Below are positions 51,704-60,224 of a stretch of 64,000 nucleotides of DNA, piece by piece (the stretch's first letter is position 1; the number at the start of each line of letters is the position of its first letter). A program made the position numbers and the translations under genes. The notes beneath the pieces were generated by a model. It was given only the letters and a program-made list of their open reading frames with translations. It had not been told where the DNA came from and ran no database searches. Source of the DNA: JBBILO01 sp037444855 (GTDB taxonomy: Bacteria; Patescibacteriota; Microgenomatia; UBA1406; GWC2-37-13); NCBI GenBank assembly GCA_037444855.1, contig JBBILO010000005.1:1-64000 (forward strand). The letters run 5' to 3'.

Positions 51704-52540
51704 TTAATCCTTATTAATCAATGATTTTAAAATATCTAAATTTCTTTTATCTGGTCCTTGATTACCAAAACCAGGTGTTTCAATAATAAAAGGTTGATTT
51801 TTGGTTAACGGATGGTTGAGCAGGGTTCTAAATTCATTAATGCCAATGGTTCCTTGACCGATGTTTTCGTGCCGATCTTTGCCAGAGTTGAATAGGTCAC
51901 GGCTATCATTTAAATGCCAGACTTCTAATTGTTCAAGTAAAAAAAGTTTTTTTAGATAATTGAGAAAATTATCGAGTTCTTCTTTATTTTCAAATTTGTA
52001 CCCATTGGAAAATAAATGACAAGTATCAAGACATAAACGGACTCGTTGGCTATTAATATCTTTGATTATTCGGGCAATTTCTTCTAGATTTTGACCAATT
52101 TTTCTTGTTCCAGAGTTTTCGATAATAAAAAGAGATTCTTGAGGTGTTTTATTGAGAATTTCTTTAATGTTTTTTATCATTTTTTCATATTGATTTTTTC
52201 CTTGTTGATTTTTATAAGAACCTAAATGGATAATAGTTCCTTTAATATTTAATTTTGTAGCAATGATCATTTCGTTGATAAGAGATTTTTTAGAGAGATA
52301 ACCAATTTTTCCCTCATCGGCAAGGTTAATCAGATATGAAGCGTGGAAATACACAGGATCAATATTCAATTCTGATTTAAGTTTTAAAAAAGTTTTTATC
52401 TCTTGGTTACTAGGATCAGCCAAGTTCCAACCCCGAGGCGATGATGAAAATATTTGCAGACAATTACCCCCAATATTTTTAATTCTTCTTAATGCTTCAC
52501 AATAACCGCCGGCAATTGATTGGTGGGCACCTAAAATCAT
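51704..52540 (-). CDS. nfo: Deoxyribonuclease IV (AP endonuclease Nfo)
   Basis: This zinc-dependent apurinic/apyrimidinic endonuclease has a TIM-barrel fold. The 278 residues include GAHQSIAGG, QIFSSSPRGW, YFHASYLINLA, IIHLGSYK, IIENSGTRKIGQ, RLCLDTCHLFSNGY, EVWHLNDSRDLFNSGKDRHENIGQGTIG and FIIETPG, the complete set of Zn ligands. A TAAAAT box (52547-52552) ends 6 nt before the ATG. With mutM, recJ and radA it makes a basic base-excision/recombination set in this window. It is divergent from hrcA across a 63-nt gap. Confidence 0.96.
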   Translation of the reverse strand: MILGAHQSIAGGYCEALRRIKNIGGNCLQIFSSSPRGWNLADPSNQEIKTFLKLKSELNIDPVYFHASYLINLADEGKIGYLSKKSLINEMIIATKLNIKGTIIHLGSYKNQQGKNQYEKMIKNIKEILNKTPQESLFIIENSGTRKIGQNLEEIARIIKDINSQRVRLCLDTCHLFSNGYKFENKEELDNFLNYLKKLFLLEQLEVWHLNDSRDLFNSGKDRHENIGQGTIGINEFRTLLNHPLTKNQPFIIETPGFGNQGPDKRNLDILKSLINKD

Positions 52541-52565
52541 AGATCAATTTTATCAAATTTTGCTC

Positions 52566-52600
52566 TTGACAAATTAGCAGAGATAGTTTATGATTGCTAA
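52566..52600 (+). promoter_or_regulatory. Consensus promoter with CIRCE-like operator upstream of hrcA
   Basis: TTGACA (52566-52571), 17-nt spacer, TATGAT (52589-52594), with the ATG 9 nt later. Overlapping it is an inverted repeat with exact CIRCE geometry, 9-9-9: TTAGCAGAG (52574-52582), nine bases, GATTGCTAA (52592-52600). The CIRCE consensus is TTAGCACTC-N9-GAGTGCTAA, so the left arm matches 6/9 and the right arm 8/9. HrcA bound here would block the -10. Confidence 0.8.
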
Positions 52601-52603
52601 TAT

Positions 52604-53344
52604 ATGGAAGATCTAACTCAAAGACAAATTGACATCCTTAATGCCATTATTAAAGAGTATACGGAAAACGGTGAACCAATTAGTTCCTCAATCTTAGAAA
52701 AAAAATATAAATTGGGTGTTTCACCCGCTACTATTAGGAATGAAATGGTTGAGTTGGCCAAAAAAGGTTATCTTAAGAAAGAGTATTTTTCTTCTGGAAG
52801 AATTCCTTCAGCAAAAGCTTTTCGATTCTATATTCAAAATTTAATGAAAGAGAGAGAGTTGTCAACGCTTGATGAAGTCGCCTACAAAAATAGTATTTGG
52901 GATCAAAGAAGTAAGTTTCACCGGTTATTGATTCAAGCGACCAAAGTTTTATCTAAAAGAACCGCTTTACTCTCGGTGGCTTTTTCTAATCAGGGGGATC
53001 TTTTTTATTCAGGAGTTGCCAATTTACTCTCCCAAGATGAATTTACTGATTATGAGTTATCTCGACATCTTTTTTCCTTATTGGATGAGACGAGTTTTTG
53101 GGAGAAGATGATTAATGAGATTGAAAAAAGAGCCGAGGAAGTTTATTACCTTTTAGGGGAAGAAGATTTTCGCGACCCAACTTTTGAAGAATGCGCTAGT
53201 GTTTTTAGTGAGTTTCAAGGAAAAGAAGTTAGAGGGATTATTGGTGTTCTTGGCTCTAAAAGAATGCCTTATGAAGTGATTATTCCTCAGATAAAATATT
53301 TTTCTCATTTACTCAGTCAGATTTTAACTGAACAGGGAATGTGA
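52604..53344 (+). CDS. hrcA: Heat-inducible transcription repressor HrcA, short form
   Basis: HrcA represses class I heat-shock genes by binding CIRCE. The 246 residues start with the winged helix (LTQRQIDILNAIIKEYTENGEPISSSILEKKYKLGVSPATIRNEM, GYLKKEYFSSGRIPSAKAFRFYI). The rest keeps a reduced GAF-like core and the end VIIPQIKYFSHLLSQIL. Usual HrcA is about 340 residues, so about 100 are missing from the middle. It is first in hrcA-grpE-dnaK-dnaJ and carries a CIRCE-like operator in its own promoter, which fits autoregulation. The ATG is 9 nt after the -10, so a leaderless mRNA is predicted. Confidence 0.93.
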   Translation: MEDLTQRQIDILNAIIKEYTENGEPISSSILEKKYKLGVSPATIRNEMVELAKKGYLKKEYFSSGRIPSAKAFRFYIQNLMKERELSTLDEVAYKNSIWDQRSKFHRLLIQATKVLSKRTALLSVAFSNQGDLFYSGVANLLSQDEFTDYELSRHLFSLLDETSFWEKMINEIEKRAEEVYYLLGEEDFRDPTFEECASVFSEFQGKEVRGIIGVLGSKRMPYEVIIPQIKYFSHLLSQILTEQGM

Positions 53345-53365
53345 GATATAAGTTTTATATCAAGG

Positions 53366-53866
53366 ATGGATAAAAAAAAGAGCGATACAAAAAAGAGTGT
53401 TGCTGAGAATAATAATTTAAGGCACATCATCGAACAATTAAAACAAGAAGTTGGCCACTGGAAGAATATGTACTTAAGAGCTTTAGCTGACTATCAAAAT
53501 TTAGAGAAGAGAATTAATCAGGAAAAAAAAGAGTTAGAAAAATCAGTGAATAAAAATCTCTTGTTAAAATTTATCTCGGTTTTAGATGAGATTGAAAGAG
53601 CGTTAATTTTTCTTAAAGATGAAGGGTTAAAATTAATTCATAAGAAGTTTTTACAGATTTTGAGCGAAGAAGGAGTTGAGGAAATCGATCTGATAAGAAA
53701 AAAGTTTGATCCCAACTTGGCTGAAGCGATTGAAACTATTGAAGGAAAAGAGGACAATATTATTGTTGAAGTGGTTAGAAAAGGTTATTATTATCACAAT
53801 AAAGTTTTAAGAGTCGCTCAAGTTAAAGTAAGTAGAAAGATTCAAAAAGAAGAGAGGAAGAATTAG
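53366..53866 (+). CDS. grpE: Nucleotide exchange factor GrpE
   Basis: This co-chaperone releases ADP from DnaK. The 166 residues have a charged N-terminus, a long coiled coil (LRHIIEQLKQEVGHWKNMYLRALADYQNLEKRINQEKKELEKSV) and the C-terminal beta domain with FDPNLAEAIETIEG and VVRKGYYYHNKVLRVAQVKVS. All GrpE signatures are present. It starts 21 nt after hrcA and ends 29 nt before dnaK. The AAGG before the ATG is adjacent to it, which is too close for a working Shine-Dalgarno. Confidence 0.95.
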   Translation: MDKKKSDTKKSVAENNNLRHIIEQLKQEVGHWKNMYLRALADYQNLEKRINQEKKELEKSVNKNLLLKFISVLDEIERALIFLKDEGLKLIHKKFLQILSEEGVEEIDLIRKKFDPNLAEAIETIEGKEDNIIVEVVRKGYYYHNKVLRVAQVKVSRKIQKEERKN

Positions 53867-53895
53867 TTTGTTATTAGTTAATTTATTGAAAAACT

Positions 53896-55776
53896 ATGAA
53901 TAAAATCATTGGTATTGATTTAGGAACCACTAATTCTTGTGTAGCAGTTATGGAGGGTGGAAAACCAAAGGTTATTCATTCAGCTGAAGGAAGAAATGTC
54001 ATTCCATCAGTCATTGATCCAATCAAACGAATCGTTGGCGATGTTGCCAAACGGCAAATTATTATCAATCCTAAAAACACAATTTTTTCAATAAAAAGAT
54101 TGATGGGAAGGAGATATAATGATTCCTCGGTCCAGTATGATATTAAATGGCTGCCTTATAAGATAAAAGAAGGGAGAAATGGAATGGCGGTGGTTGAGGT
54201 GGAGGGAAAAACTTTTACCCCACAAGAGATTTCAGCAATGATTTTACAAAAAATAAAAGCTGATGCCGAAGCATATTTAGGAGGGAAAGTTGAAAAGGCA
54301 GTGATCACGGTTCCGGCTTATTTTGACGATTCCCAAAGACAGGCAACCAAACAGGCAGGTGAAATTGCCGGGCTGACAGTCGTAAGAATTCTCAATGAAC
54401 CAACGGCGGCCGCTCTTGCCTATGGTTTAGATAAAAAGCACGTCCACACGATCGCCGTCTATGATTTGGGTGGTGGAACTTTTGATATTACTATCCTTGA
54501 GTTAGGAGAGGGCGTTTTTCAGGTTAAAGCAACCAATGGAGATACTCATTTAGGTGGAGACGATTTTGATCAGGTAGTTTTGAATTATTTAGCTGATGAA
54601 TTTAAAAAAGATTATGGGATTGATTTAAGAAAAGATTCGCAAGCTCTTCAGAGATTAAGAGATGCGGCAGAAAAAGCAAAAATTGAATTATCTTCTTCTC
54701 TTGAGACGGAGGTTAATTTACCATTTATCACTGTAAAAGACGGTCAGCCAATTCATTTAGTGATGAAGTTGACTCGAGCGAAATTAGAATCATTAGTCAG
54801 TCATTTGATAGAGAAGACTTTTAAACCAGTTAAGGATTGTTTGCGAGATGCTAAGGTTTCAGTGAAAGATATTGATGAAGTAATTTTAGTTGGGGGAATG
54901 ACTCGAATGCCAAAGATTATTGAAGAAGTAAAAAATTTTTTTGGCAAGGATCCGAATCGGTCAGTTAATCCAGATGAAGTGGTGGCGGTGGGAGCAGCCA
55001 TTCAAGCAGGTATTATTACCGGAGAGGCAAAAGATGTTGTTCTACTTGATGTTACTCCTTTGACCTTAGGGGTGGAGACTTTGGGAGGAGTAATGACTCC
55101 GTTGATCCCAAGGAATACGACTGTGCCAACCTCTAAATCAGAGATTTTTTCCACCGCCGCTGATAATCAAACACAGGTAGAGATTCATATTCTGCAAGGA
55201 GAAAGGCCATTGGCAAAAGATAACAAATCCTTAGGTCGATTCATTTTAGACGGAATTCCGCCAGCGCCGAGAGGAGTGCCCCAAATTGAGGTGACTTTTG
55301 ACATCGATGCTAATGGCATATTGACAGTGACCGCCAAAGATAAAGCTACCGGTAAATCGCAGGCGATAAAGATTACCGGATCAACCGGTTTAACTAAAGA
55401 AGAGATAGAAAAAATGAAAGAAGAAGCAGAAAAGCATGCAGAAGAGGATAAAAGAGAAAAAGAGAGAATTGAGGCAAAGAATAAAGCGGATAATTTAATT
55501 TATGTCGCGGAAAAATCGCTTAATGAAGCCGGTGACAAGGTAGAAAAATCGCTTAAAGAATCAATTGAACAAAAAATTAAAGCGTTGAAAAAAATAATCG
55601 AAAAAGGAAACAAAGAAGAGATAGAAGAAAAGACCAAAGAATTATCTGATGAGTTGACGAAGATTGGTCAAACGATGTATCAAGATAATACCAAAACCCA
55701 AAGCACAGATGCTAAAGCAGAAGAACAGAAAAAGGATAAAAAAGAAGATGTCGAGGAAGGAGAAGTGGTTAATTAA
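53896..55776 (+). CDS. dnaK: Molecular chaperone DnaK (Hsp70)
   Basis: This ATP-dependent chaperone has 626 residues. The N-terminal ATPase has [18 protein letters not shown], the second phosphate motif [17 protein letters not shown], and the adenosine motif [13 protein letters not shown]. The substrate-binding domain has [14 protein letters not shown] and the linker VVLLDV, then the helical lid and an acidic Lys/Glu-rich tail ending EEGEVVN. Full length and all signatures are normal. It has 30 nt upstream to grpE and is followed by a 114-nt spacer with degenerate direct repeats before dnaJ. Confidence 0.98.
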   Translation: MNKIIGIDLGTTNSCVAVMEGGKPKVIHSAEGRNVIPSVIDPIKRIVGDVAKRQIIINPKNTIFSIKRLMGRRYNDSSVQYDIKWLPYKIKEGRNGMAVVEVEGKTFTPQEISAMILQKIKADAEAYLGGKVEKAVITVPAYFDDSQRQATKQAGEIAGLTVVRILNEPTAAALAYGLDKKHVHTIAVYDLGGGTFDITILELGEGVFQVKATNGDTHLGGDDFDQVVLNYLADEFKKDYGIDLRKDSQALQRLRDAAEKAKIELSSSLETEVNLPFITVKDGQPIHLVMKLTRAKLESLVSHLIEKTFKPVKDCLRDAKVSVKDIDEVILVGGMTRMPKIIEEVKNFFGKDPNRSVNPDEVVAVGAAIQAGIITGEAKDVVLLDVTPLTLGVETLGGVMTPLIPRNTTVPTSKSEIFSTAADNQTQVEIHILQGERPLAKDNKSLGRFILDGIPPAPRGVPQIEVTFDIDANGILTVTAKDKATGKSQAIKITGSTGLTKEEIEKMKEEAEKHAEEDKREKERIEAKNKADNLIYVAEKSLNEAGDKVEKSLKESIEQKIKALKKIIEKGNKEEIEEKTKELSDELTKIGQTMYQDNTKTQSTDAKAEEQKKDKKEDVEEGEVVN

Positions 55777-55817
55777 ATTCCAAGAACCAAATTCCAAGAA
55801 ACAAATAATTCCAAGAG
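55776..55817 (+). repeat. Three degenerate AATTCCAAGAA direct repeats between dnaK and dnaJ
   Basis: AATTCCAAGAA occurs at 55776-55786 and 55790-55800, and with one change (final G) at 55807-55817. Spacing is 14 and 17 nt. The first copy uses the last base of the dnaK stop. The remaining spacer to dnaJ at 55891 contains a possible weak promoter (TGGTAATTA, about 55872-55880) and nothing else I can name. Confidence 0.6.
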
Positions 55818-55890
55818 CTAATTTTAATATTATGTAGGATAATTGGAAAGTGTTTTGAATACTTGCTTATTGGTAATTATTTTTTTTATT

Positions 55891-56748
55891 ATGGATTACT
55901 ATGAAATTTTAGGGGTATCGAAAAATGCGACACTTGAGGAAATTAAAGCTGCTTATCGGAAACAAGCATTGAAATGGCATCCTGATCGTAACAAATCGAA
56001 AGAAGCGGGAGAGAGATTTAAGGAAATTAACAAAGCTTTTGAAGTTTTATCTGATCCAAAAAAAAGAGCCATTTACGATCAATACGGAGAGGCAGCTTTT
56101 GAAAAAGGAGGTGTGGCCGGCTCAGCGGGAAATTATTATCAGCAAGGACCATACCGGGTTTATACGAATTTTGGTGGTGATTTTTCAAATTTTGATTTTA
56201 ATTTTGATTTTGAAGGTTTTTCCGATCCATTTGAGATATTCGAGCAATTTTTTGGTTTTCAATCACCTTTTTCTCGTCGTTCCAGGCAAAGACGTGAAGT
56301 TTACCAAACAATGATTGATTTTGAAGAAGCTGTTAGAGGGGTAGAAAAAGAAGTGGTTATTAAAGGAAAAAGGAAAAAAATAAAAATTCCTGCCGGTGTT
56401 GATGATAGTTCAAGGATTCGATTTTCTGACTTTGATTTAATTGTTAATGTCAGGCCCCATCCATTATTTAAAAGACAAGGACAAGATATTTATTTAGAAA
56501 AGGAAATTCCTTTTCCTCTGGCGGTATTGGGGGGAGAGACTGAGGTAGAGACAATTGATGGTAAATTAAAGTTAAGAGTCAGACCAGGAATACATTCAGG
56601 AGCAACTATACGTTTGCAAGGAAAAGGAATTCCTTATCTTCATTCTTCAAGAAGAGGCGATCAATACGTTATTTTTAAAATTAAAGTTCCTGAGAAGATT
56701 TCTCCAAAAGCTAAAAAATTATTAGAGGAATTAAAAAAAGAATTGTAA
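55891..56748 (+). CDS. dnaJ: DnaJ/CbpA-type J-domain co-chaperone without zinc finger
   Basis: This Hsp40 partner of DnaK is 285 residues from ATG at 55891 (MDYYEILGV); an earlier in-frame ATG at 55843 would add an unlikely hydrophobic leader. The J domain has the HPD motif (H30-P31-D32). A G/F-rich region follows (about 75-125, [16 protein letters not shown]). The client-binding domain then runs directly from [15 protein letters not shown] into CTD2 ([37 protein letters not shown]), with no C-x2-C-x-G-x-G zinc repeats. It is therefore class B (CbpA-like), not class A DnaJ. epmA starts 7 nt downstream. Confidence 0.93.
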   Translation: MDYYEILGVSKNATLEEIKAAYRKQALKWHPDRNKSKEAGERFKEINKAFEVLSDPKKRAIYDQYGEAAFEKGGVAGSAGNYYQQGPYRVYTNFGGDFSNFDFNFDFEGFSDPFEIFEQFFGFQSPFSRRSRQRREVYQTMIDFEEAVRGVEKEVVIKGKRKKIKIPAGVDDSSRIRFSDFDLIVNVRPHPLFKRQGQDIYLEKEIPFPLAVLGGETEVETIDGKLKLRVRPGIHSGATIRLQGKGIPYLHSSRRGDQYVIFKIKVPEKISPKAKKLLEELKKEL

Positions 56749-56755
56749 TTGAAAA

Positions 56756-57763
56756 ATGAAAATTCAGATAAGAAGAGAAAATTTAGAAAATTATAAAATT
56801 GGTTTATTTATCGTCAAAACAGTTGAAAATTTTTTAGAAAAAAAAGGTTATTTAAAAATTGATTTGCCAGTATTATCTCCGGCTTTAATTCCAGAATCAT
56901 ATTTAGAAGTTTTTGAAACTGAGTTTAGATACTTTGATAAAAAAGAAAGGTTATATCTTATTCCTTCACCTGAGCTTTTTTTAAAAAGACTTTTAGCTTA
57001 CGGTATCGGCGATTGTTATTATCTTGGTAAATCTTTCCGGAATAGTGAACCCAATTCACCACTTCATAGCTATGAGTTTACCATGCTTGAGATCTATAAA
57101 ATACGTGTTAATTATTTCCAGTTAGCTGATGATGTTTTGCAGATGCTTCAATACATTGATGAAAAAATTAAAGCTCAAAGCTTAAAGCGCAAAAGTAAAT
57201 TCAACAATATTCATTTCAATCGATGGGAGAAAATTAGTGTTACTCAAGCTTTTGAAAAATATGCTGGGATATCAGAAAAAGAATTGTTTAATCATCAATT
57301 ATTCCTTAAGAAGGCGCAAGAAAAAGGTTATTGGGTAAAAGGTTTTACTTATGTAGACGTTTGGTCTCAAATTTATACTCAAGAAATAGAACCACATTTA
57401 GGAAGAAATGGTTATCCAACATTAATTTATGATTATCCAAAAGAGTTTGCCGCCTTAGCACAATTAAACCTTGATGGAAAAACCGCTCAAAGATTTGAAT
57501 TTTATATTCATGGGATTGAATTAGGCGATTGTTATACCGAGTTGACCGATTACCAAGAGCAAGAAAGGAGATTTAAAGAAGAGCAAGAAAAAAGAAAAAA
57601 ACTAAAAAAAGTCAATCATCCAATTGACAAAGACTTTATTGAGGCATTAAAATATGGTTTACCTCCGTGTGCGGGAATTGCGATTGGTCTCGATCGTTTA
57701 GCAATGATTTTTAGCGGAGTATTCTCGATAAATGAATTAAAGCTAATTGAAATTAAATTATGA
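56756..57763 (+). CDS. epmA: EF-P lysyl-transferase EpmA (PoxA/GenX), LysRS paralogue
   Basis: This 335-residue class II synthetase-like enzyme has no anticodon-binding domain. Motif 1 is about residues 30-55, motif 2 is FRNSE (94-98) with HSYEFTMLE, and motif 3 is GIAIGLDRLAMIFSG. LIYDYPKEFAALAQL, RFEFYIHGIELGDCYTELTD and HPIDKDFIEALKYGLPPCAG follow E. coli EpmA closely. EpmA attaches (beta-)lysine to EF-P. Here it overlaps the efp gene by 4 nt (ATGA), and EF-P keeps the target lysine. No EpmB-type lysine aminomutase is in the window, so the amino acid attached is open. A true lysyl-tRNA synthetase is unlikely, because the OB fold is absent. Confidence 0.9.
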   Translation: MKIQIRRENLENYKIGLFIVKTVENFLEKKGYLKIDLPVLSPALIPESYLEVFETEFRYFDKKERLYLIPSPELFLKRLLAYGIGDCYYLGKSFRNSEPNSPLHSYEFTMLEIYKIRVNYFQLADDVLQMLQYIDEKIKAQSLKRKSKFNNIHFNRWEKISVTQAFEKYAGISEKELFNHQLFLKKAQEKGYWVKGFTYVDVWSQIYTQEIEPHLGRNGYPTLIYDYPKEFAALAQLNLDGKTAQRFEFYIHGIELGDCYTELTDYQEQERRFKEEQEKRKKLKKVNHPIDKDFIEALKYGLPPCAGIAIGLDRLAMIFSGVFSINELKLIEIKL

Positions 57764-58326
57764 AAAATAATGCCGGTAATTTAAAAAAGGGCGAATTTAT
57801 TTCTTATCAGAATCAAATTTGGCAGATTCAAAAGGCGGAATTTTATTCTCCTGGTAAAGGATCAGCTTTGATGAAAACGAAAGTTAAAAATGTTGTCAAC
57901 AATAAAGTGATTGATGTCACCTTTAAGTCAAATGAGGAGGTGGAAATTATTCCAATCGAGACGAGAGAATTAATGTTTTTATACAAAGATAATGAAACAT
58001 TGTATTTTATGGACGAAAAAAGCTATGAGCAGTATTCTTTATCAAAAAAAACAGTAGGAGAGATCGCCGATTTTTTGAAAGAAAATTCAAAGATTTATGG
58101 TTTGATTTTTAATGATAAATTATTAAATATTCGACCACCAATGAGTGTTGTTTTAAAGATTGTTAAAACTGAAGAAGCTGTGAAAGGTGATACGGTTTCT
58201 GGAGCGAAAAAAGAGGCGATTTTAGAGACTGGAGCCAAAGTCATGGTACCTTTATTTATAAAAACTGGAGATAAAATTTCTGTTAATCCTGAAATTGGTG
58301 AGTATACCGGAAAAGTTAATGATTAA
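57760..58326 (+). CDS. efp: Translation elongation factor P
   Basis: EF-P rescues ribosomes stalled on polyproline. The 188 residues have the three-domain form: KKGEFISYQNQIWQIQKAEFYSPGKGSALMKTKVKN with K33 at the loop tip (PGKG), the middle OB fold, and the C-terminal end IKTGDKISVNPEIGEYTGKV. K33 aligns with E. coli Lys34, the EpmA target. ISVNPEIGEY is the family's C-terminal signature (usually VDTRTGEY). Its start overlaps epmA (4 nt), strong support for a modified EF-P. It lies in the same transcript as the chaperones. Confidence 0.97.
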   Translation: MKNNAGNLKKGEFISYQNQIWQIQKAEFYSPGKGSALMKTKVKNVVNNKVIDVTFKSNEEVEIIPIETRELMFLYKDNETLYFMDEKSYEQYSLSKKTVGEIADFLKENSKIYGLIFNDKLLNIRPPMSVVLKIVKTEEAVKGDTVSGAKKEAILETGAKVMVPLFIKTGDKISVNPEIGEYTGKVND

Positions 58327-58333
58327 AAACTCC

Positions 58334-58951
58334 ATGAGTTCTATCGGAAAAATCTTTTTTTATGAACGTCAAAAAAGAAAATTAACTCTTGAAGAATTAG
58401 AAAAAGATTTAAAAATTAGAAAAAAATATTTAGTAAAAATAGAAAGAGATGAATGGGATTTTACTTCAAGAATTTATCTTGAAGGGATTATCAAAAATTA
58501 TGCCCAGTATTTAAATTTGGACCAGAAAAAAATCTTAGCGATATTTCGGCGAGAATATGATAAAAAAGAGGAAATTAATTTCAAAGAGAAACTTGATGAG
58601 GATTTAGTTATCGCTGATAAGAATCGTTGGTTTAAAATAGGATTATTTCTTCTTGGAATTTTTTTTATTTCATATTTTGCTTATCAACTTTTAAACTATT
58701 TTCTACCACCAAAGATAAAAATTATCTCACCGAAAACAAAGAATTTTATTGGCACAGATAAAGTAAAAATTATAGGACAAACTAAACCTGAGTCACAAAT
58801 TTTTATTTTAGGCAACGAAGTTTATCCTGATAAAAACGGTTTTTTTTCATATGAATTACCTTTAATAAAAGGTGATAACAAATTGATAATCGAAGTCATC
58901 GGTCCCAATGGAAAAAAAGCTACTTATGAACAGATATATCATCGTCAATGA
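58334..58951 (+). CDS. RodZ-like HTH-membrane protein with extracytoplasmic Ig-like domain
   Basis: This protein of 205 residues has an HTH_25 domain (IGKIFFYERQKRKLTLEELEKDLKIRKKYLVKIERDEW), one membrane helix (about 110-130), then a bacterial Ig-like/glucodextranase-B-type beta domain (IISPKTKNFIGTDKVKIIGQTKPESQIFILGN, and FSYELPLIKGDNKLIIEV). This is the RodZ layout linking cytoplasmic shape machinery to the envelope. I use ATG at 58334; ATG at 58319 overlaps the efp stop and is also possible. It is last in the chaperone-EF-P transcript. The function is inferred from domain order. Confidence 0.75.
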   Translation: MSSIGKIFFYERQKRKLTLEELEKDLKIRKKYLVKIERDEWDFTSRIYLEGIIKNYAQYLNLDQKKILAIFRREYDKKEEINFKEKLDEDLVIADKNRWFKIGLFLLGIFFISYFAYQLLNYFLPPKIKIISPKTKNFIGTDKVKIIGQTKPESQIFILGNEVYPDKNGFFSYELPLIKGDNKLIIEVIGPNGKKATYEQIYHRQ

Positions 58952-60223
58952 CTATTGATTAAAAATTTTTTTCACTTGATAAATATTGTTTAAATTTTTT
59001 GAATAAAAAATATTTTTAAACCCAAGACTTTTACCCTCTTTGATAATTTTTTCCTCAAAAGGGACACTTCTAATTTCTCCCAGAAGAGTAATCTCGCCTA
59101 GAAATATGGCATTTTTTGGCAAAGGCAAATTTTTAAAGGAGGAAATTAAAGAAACAACAAGCCCTAAATCCGCGGCGGGAGATTTAATGGAAATTCCGCC
59201 AACAACATTAACATAAACATCATATTTATCTAAAGGAAGATGGAGATATTTTTTAAGAACCGCTAACAAAAGAAGGACTTTATTGTAATCAAGCCCTTTG
59301 ACAACTCTTCGAGGGATAGAAAGAATTGTTGGTGCGACTAAAGTTTGTATTTCAAAAAATAAAGGCTTTTTTCCTTCGAGAATGCCAACGTTTGCCTTAC
59401 CAATTAAGTTATCATTATCTTCTTGAAAAAATATTGAATTTTTTACTTCAACTAAGCCAGATTGTTTCATTTCAAAAAGAGTGATTTCATCGGTTGGACC
59501 GAATCGGTTTTTTTTGGCACGGATTAATCGGTATAAAGAATCTTTTTCGCCCTCAAAAGCAAGAACACAATCAACTAAATGTTCTAAGGTTTTTGGTCCG
59601 GCAACTTCTCCTTCTTTGGTAATATGACCAATAACAATAAAAGGTTTGTTTTCCTTTTTTGCGAAATTAATAATCTGCTTAAGGGTTTCTTTTAATTGCA
59701 ACAGACTGCCTGGGGCGGCATCAATTTTTTCTGAGTAAATTGTTTGAATAGAATCAACGATAATGATATCGACCTGATCTTTGATTTTTTTTATCTCTGA
59801 TAAAACCATTTCGATTCCGAGATCTTCGGTAAGAAGAAAATTTTGAGGATTAATTTTTAATCTTTTAATTCTTTCAAAGATGGAAAGTGAATTTTCTTCT
59901 CCACAGAGATAAAAAGTTTTTAAATTAGAAAAAGCCTGAAGAACTAAAGTTGACTTTCCGATTCCTGGTTCCCCTGTTAATAAAATAACTTCATTTTCGA
60001 CAACCCCATCACCTAAAACTTTATTTAAATCGGCAAAAAAAGTTTTAATTTTTTTTAAAGGTTTGGCATTGATTTCACTCATTTTAATAATTTTTATTTT
60101 TTTTGAAGGTGAGACTTTTTCTTCTTTTTTCCCAACAAAACTATTCCAGTTTTGACAATGGGGACAGCGGCCAAGAAGAGTCGCCGAACCATAGCCACAG
60201 TGCGCACAAATATATAATGTCAT
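58952..60223 (-). CDS. radA: DNA repair protein RadA (Sms)
   Basis: This RecA-like branch-migration ATPase/helicase has the order of RadA. The N-terminal C4 zinc finger is CAHCGYGSATLLGRCPHC, Walker A is GEPGIGKST, the RadA motif is KKNRFG, and a Lon-like domain (YDVYVNVVGGISIKSPAADLGLVVSL, ELTLLGEIRSV-type sequence) is at the C-terminus. Counting from ATG at 60223 it is 423 residues, slightly short of E. coli (460). The earlier in-frame start (60241) would overlap argS. The ATG follows the argS stop by 1 nt, so argS-radA are one transcript. Confidence 0.95.
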   Translation of the reverse strand: MTLYICAHCGYGSATLLGRCPHCQNWNSFVGKKEEKVSPSKKIKIIKMSEINAKPLKKIKTFFADLNKVLGDGVVENEVILLTGEPGIGKSTLVLQAFSNLKTFYLCGEENSLSIFERIKRLKINPQNFLLTEDLGIEMVLSEIKKIKDQVDIIIVDSIQTIYSEKIDAAPGSLLQLKETLKQIINFAKKENKPFIVIGHITKEGEVAGPKTLEHLVDCVLAFEGEKDSLYRLIRAKKNRFGPTDEITLFEMKQSGLVEVKNSIFFQEDNDNLIGKANVGILEGKKPLFFEIQTLVAPTILSIPRRVVKGLDYNKVLLLLAVLKKYLHLPLDKYDVYVNVVGGISIKSPAADLGLVVSLISSFKNLPLPKNAIFLGEITLLGEIRSVPFEEKIIKEGKSLGFKNIFYSKNLNNIYQVKKIFNQ

Positions 60224-60224
60224 A

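Noticed and set aside
55843..55890. Upstream start of dnaJ adding 16 hydrophobic residues
   Set aside because: J proteins of this class begin with the J domain (MDYYEILGV), and the extension looks like translated spacer.
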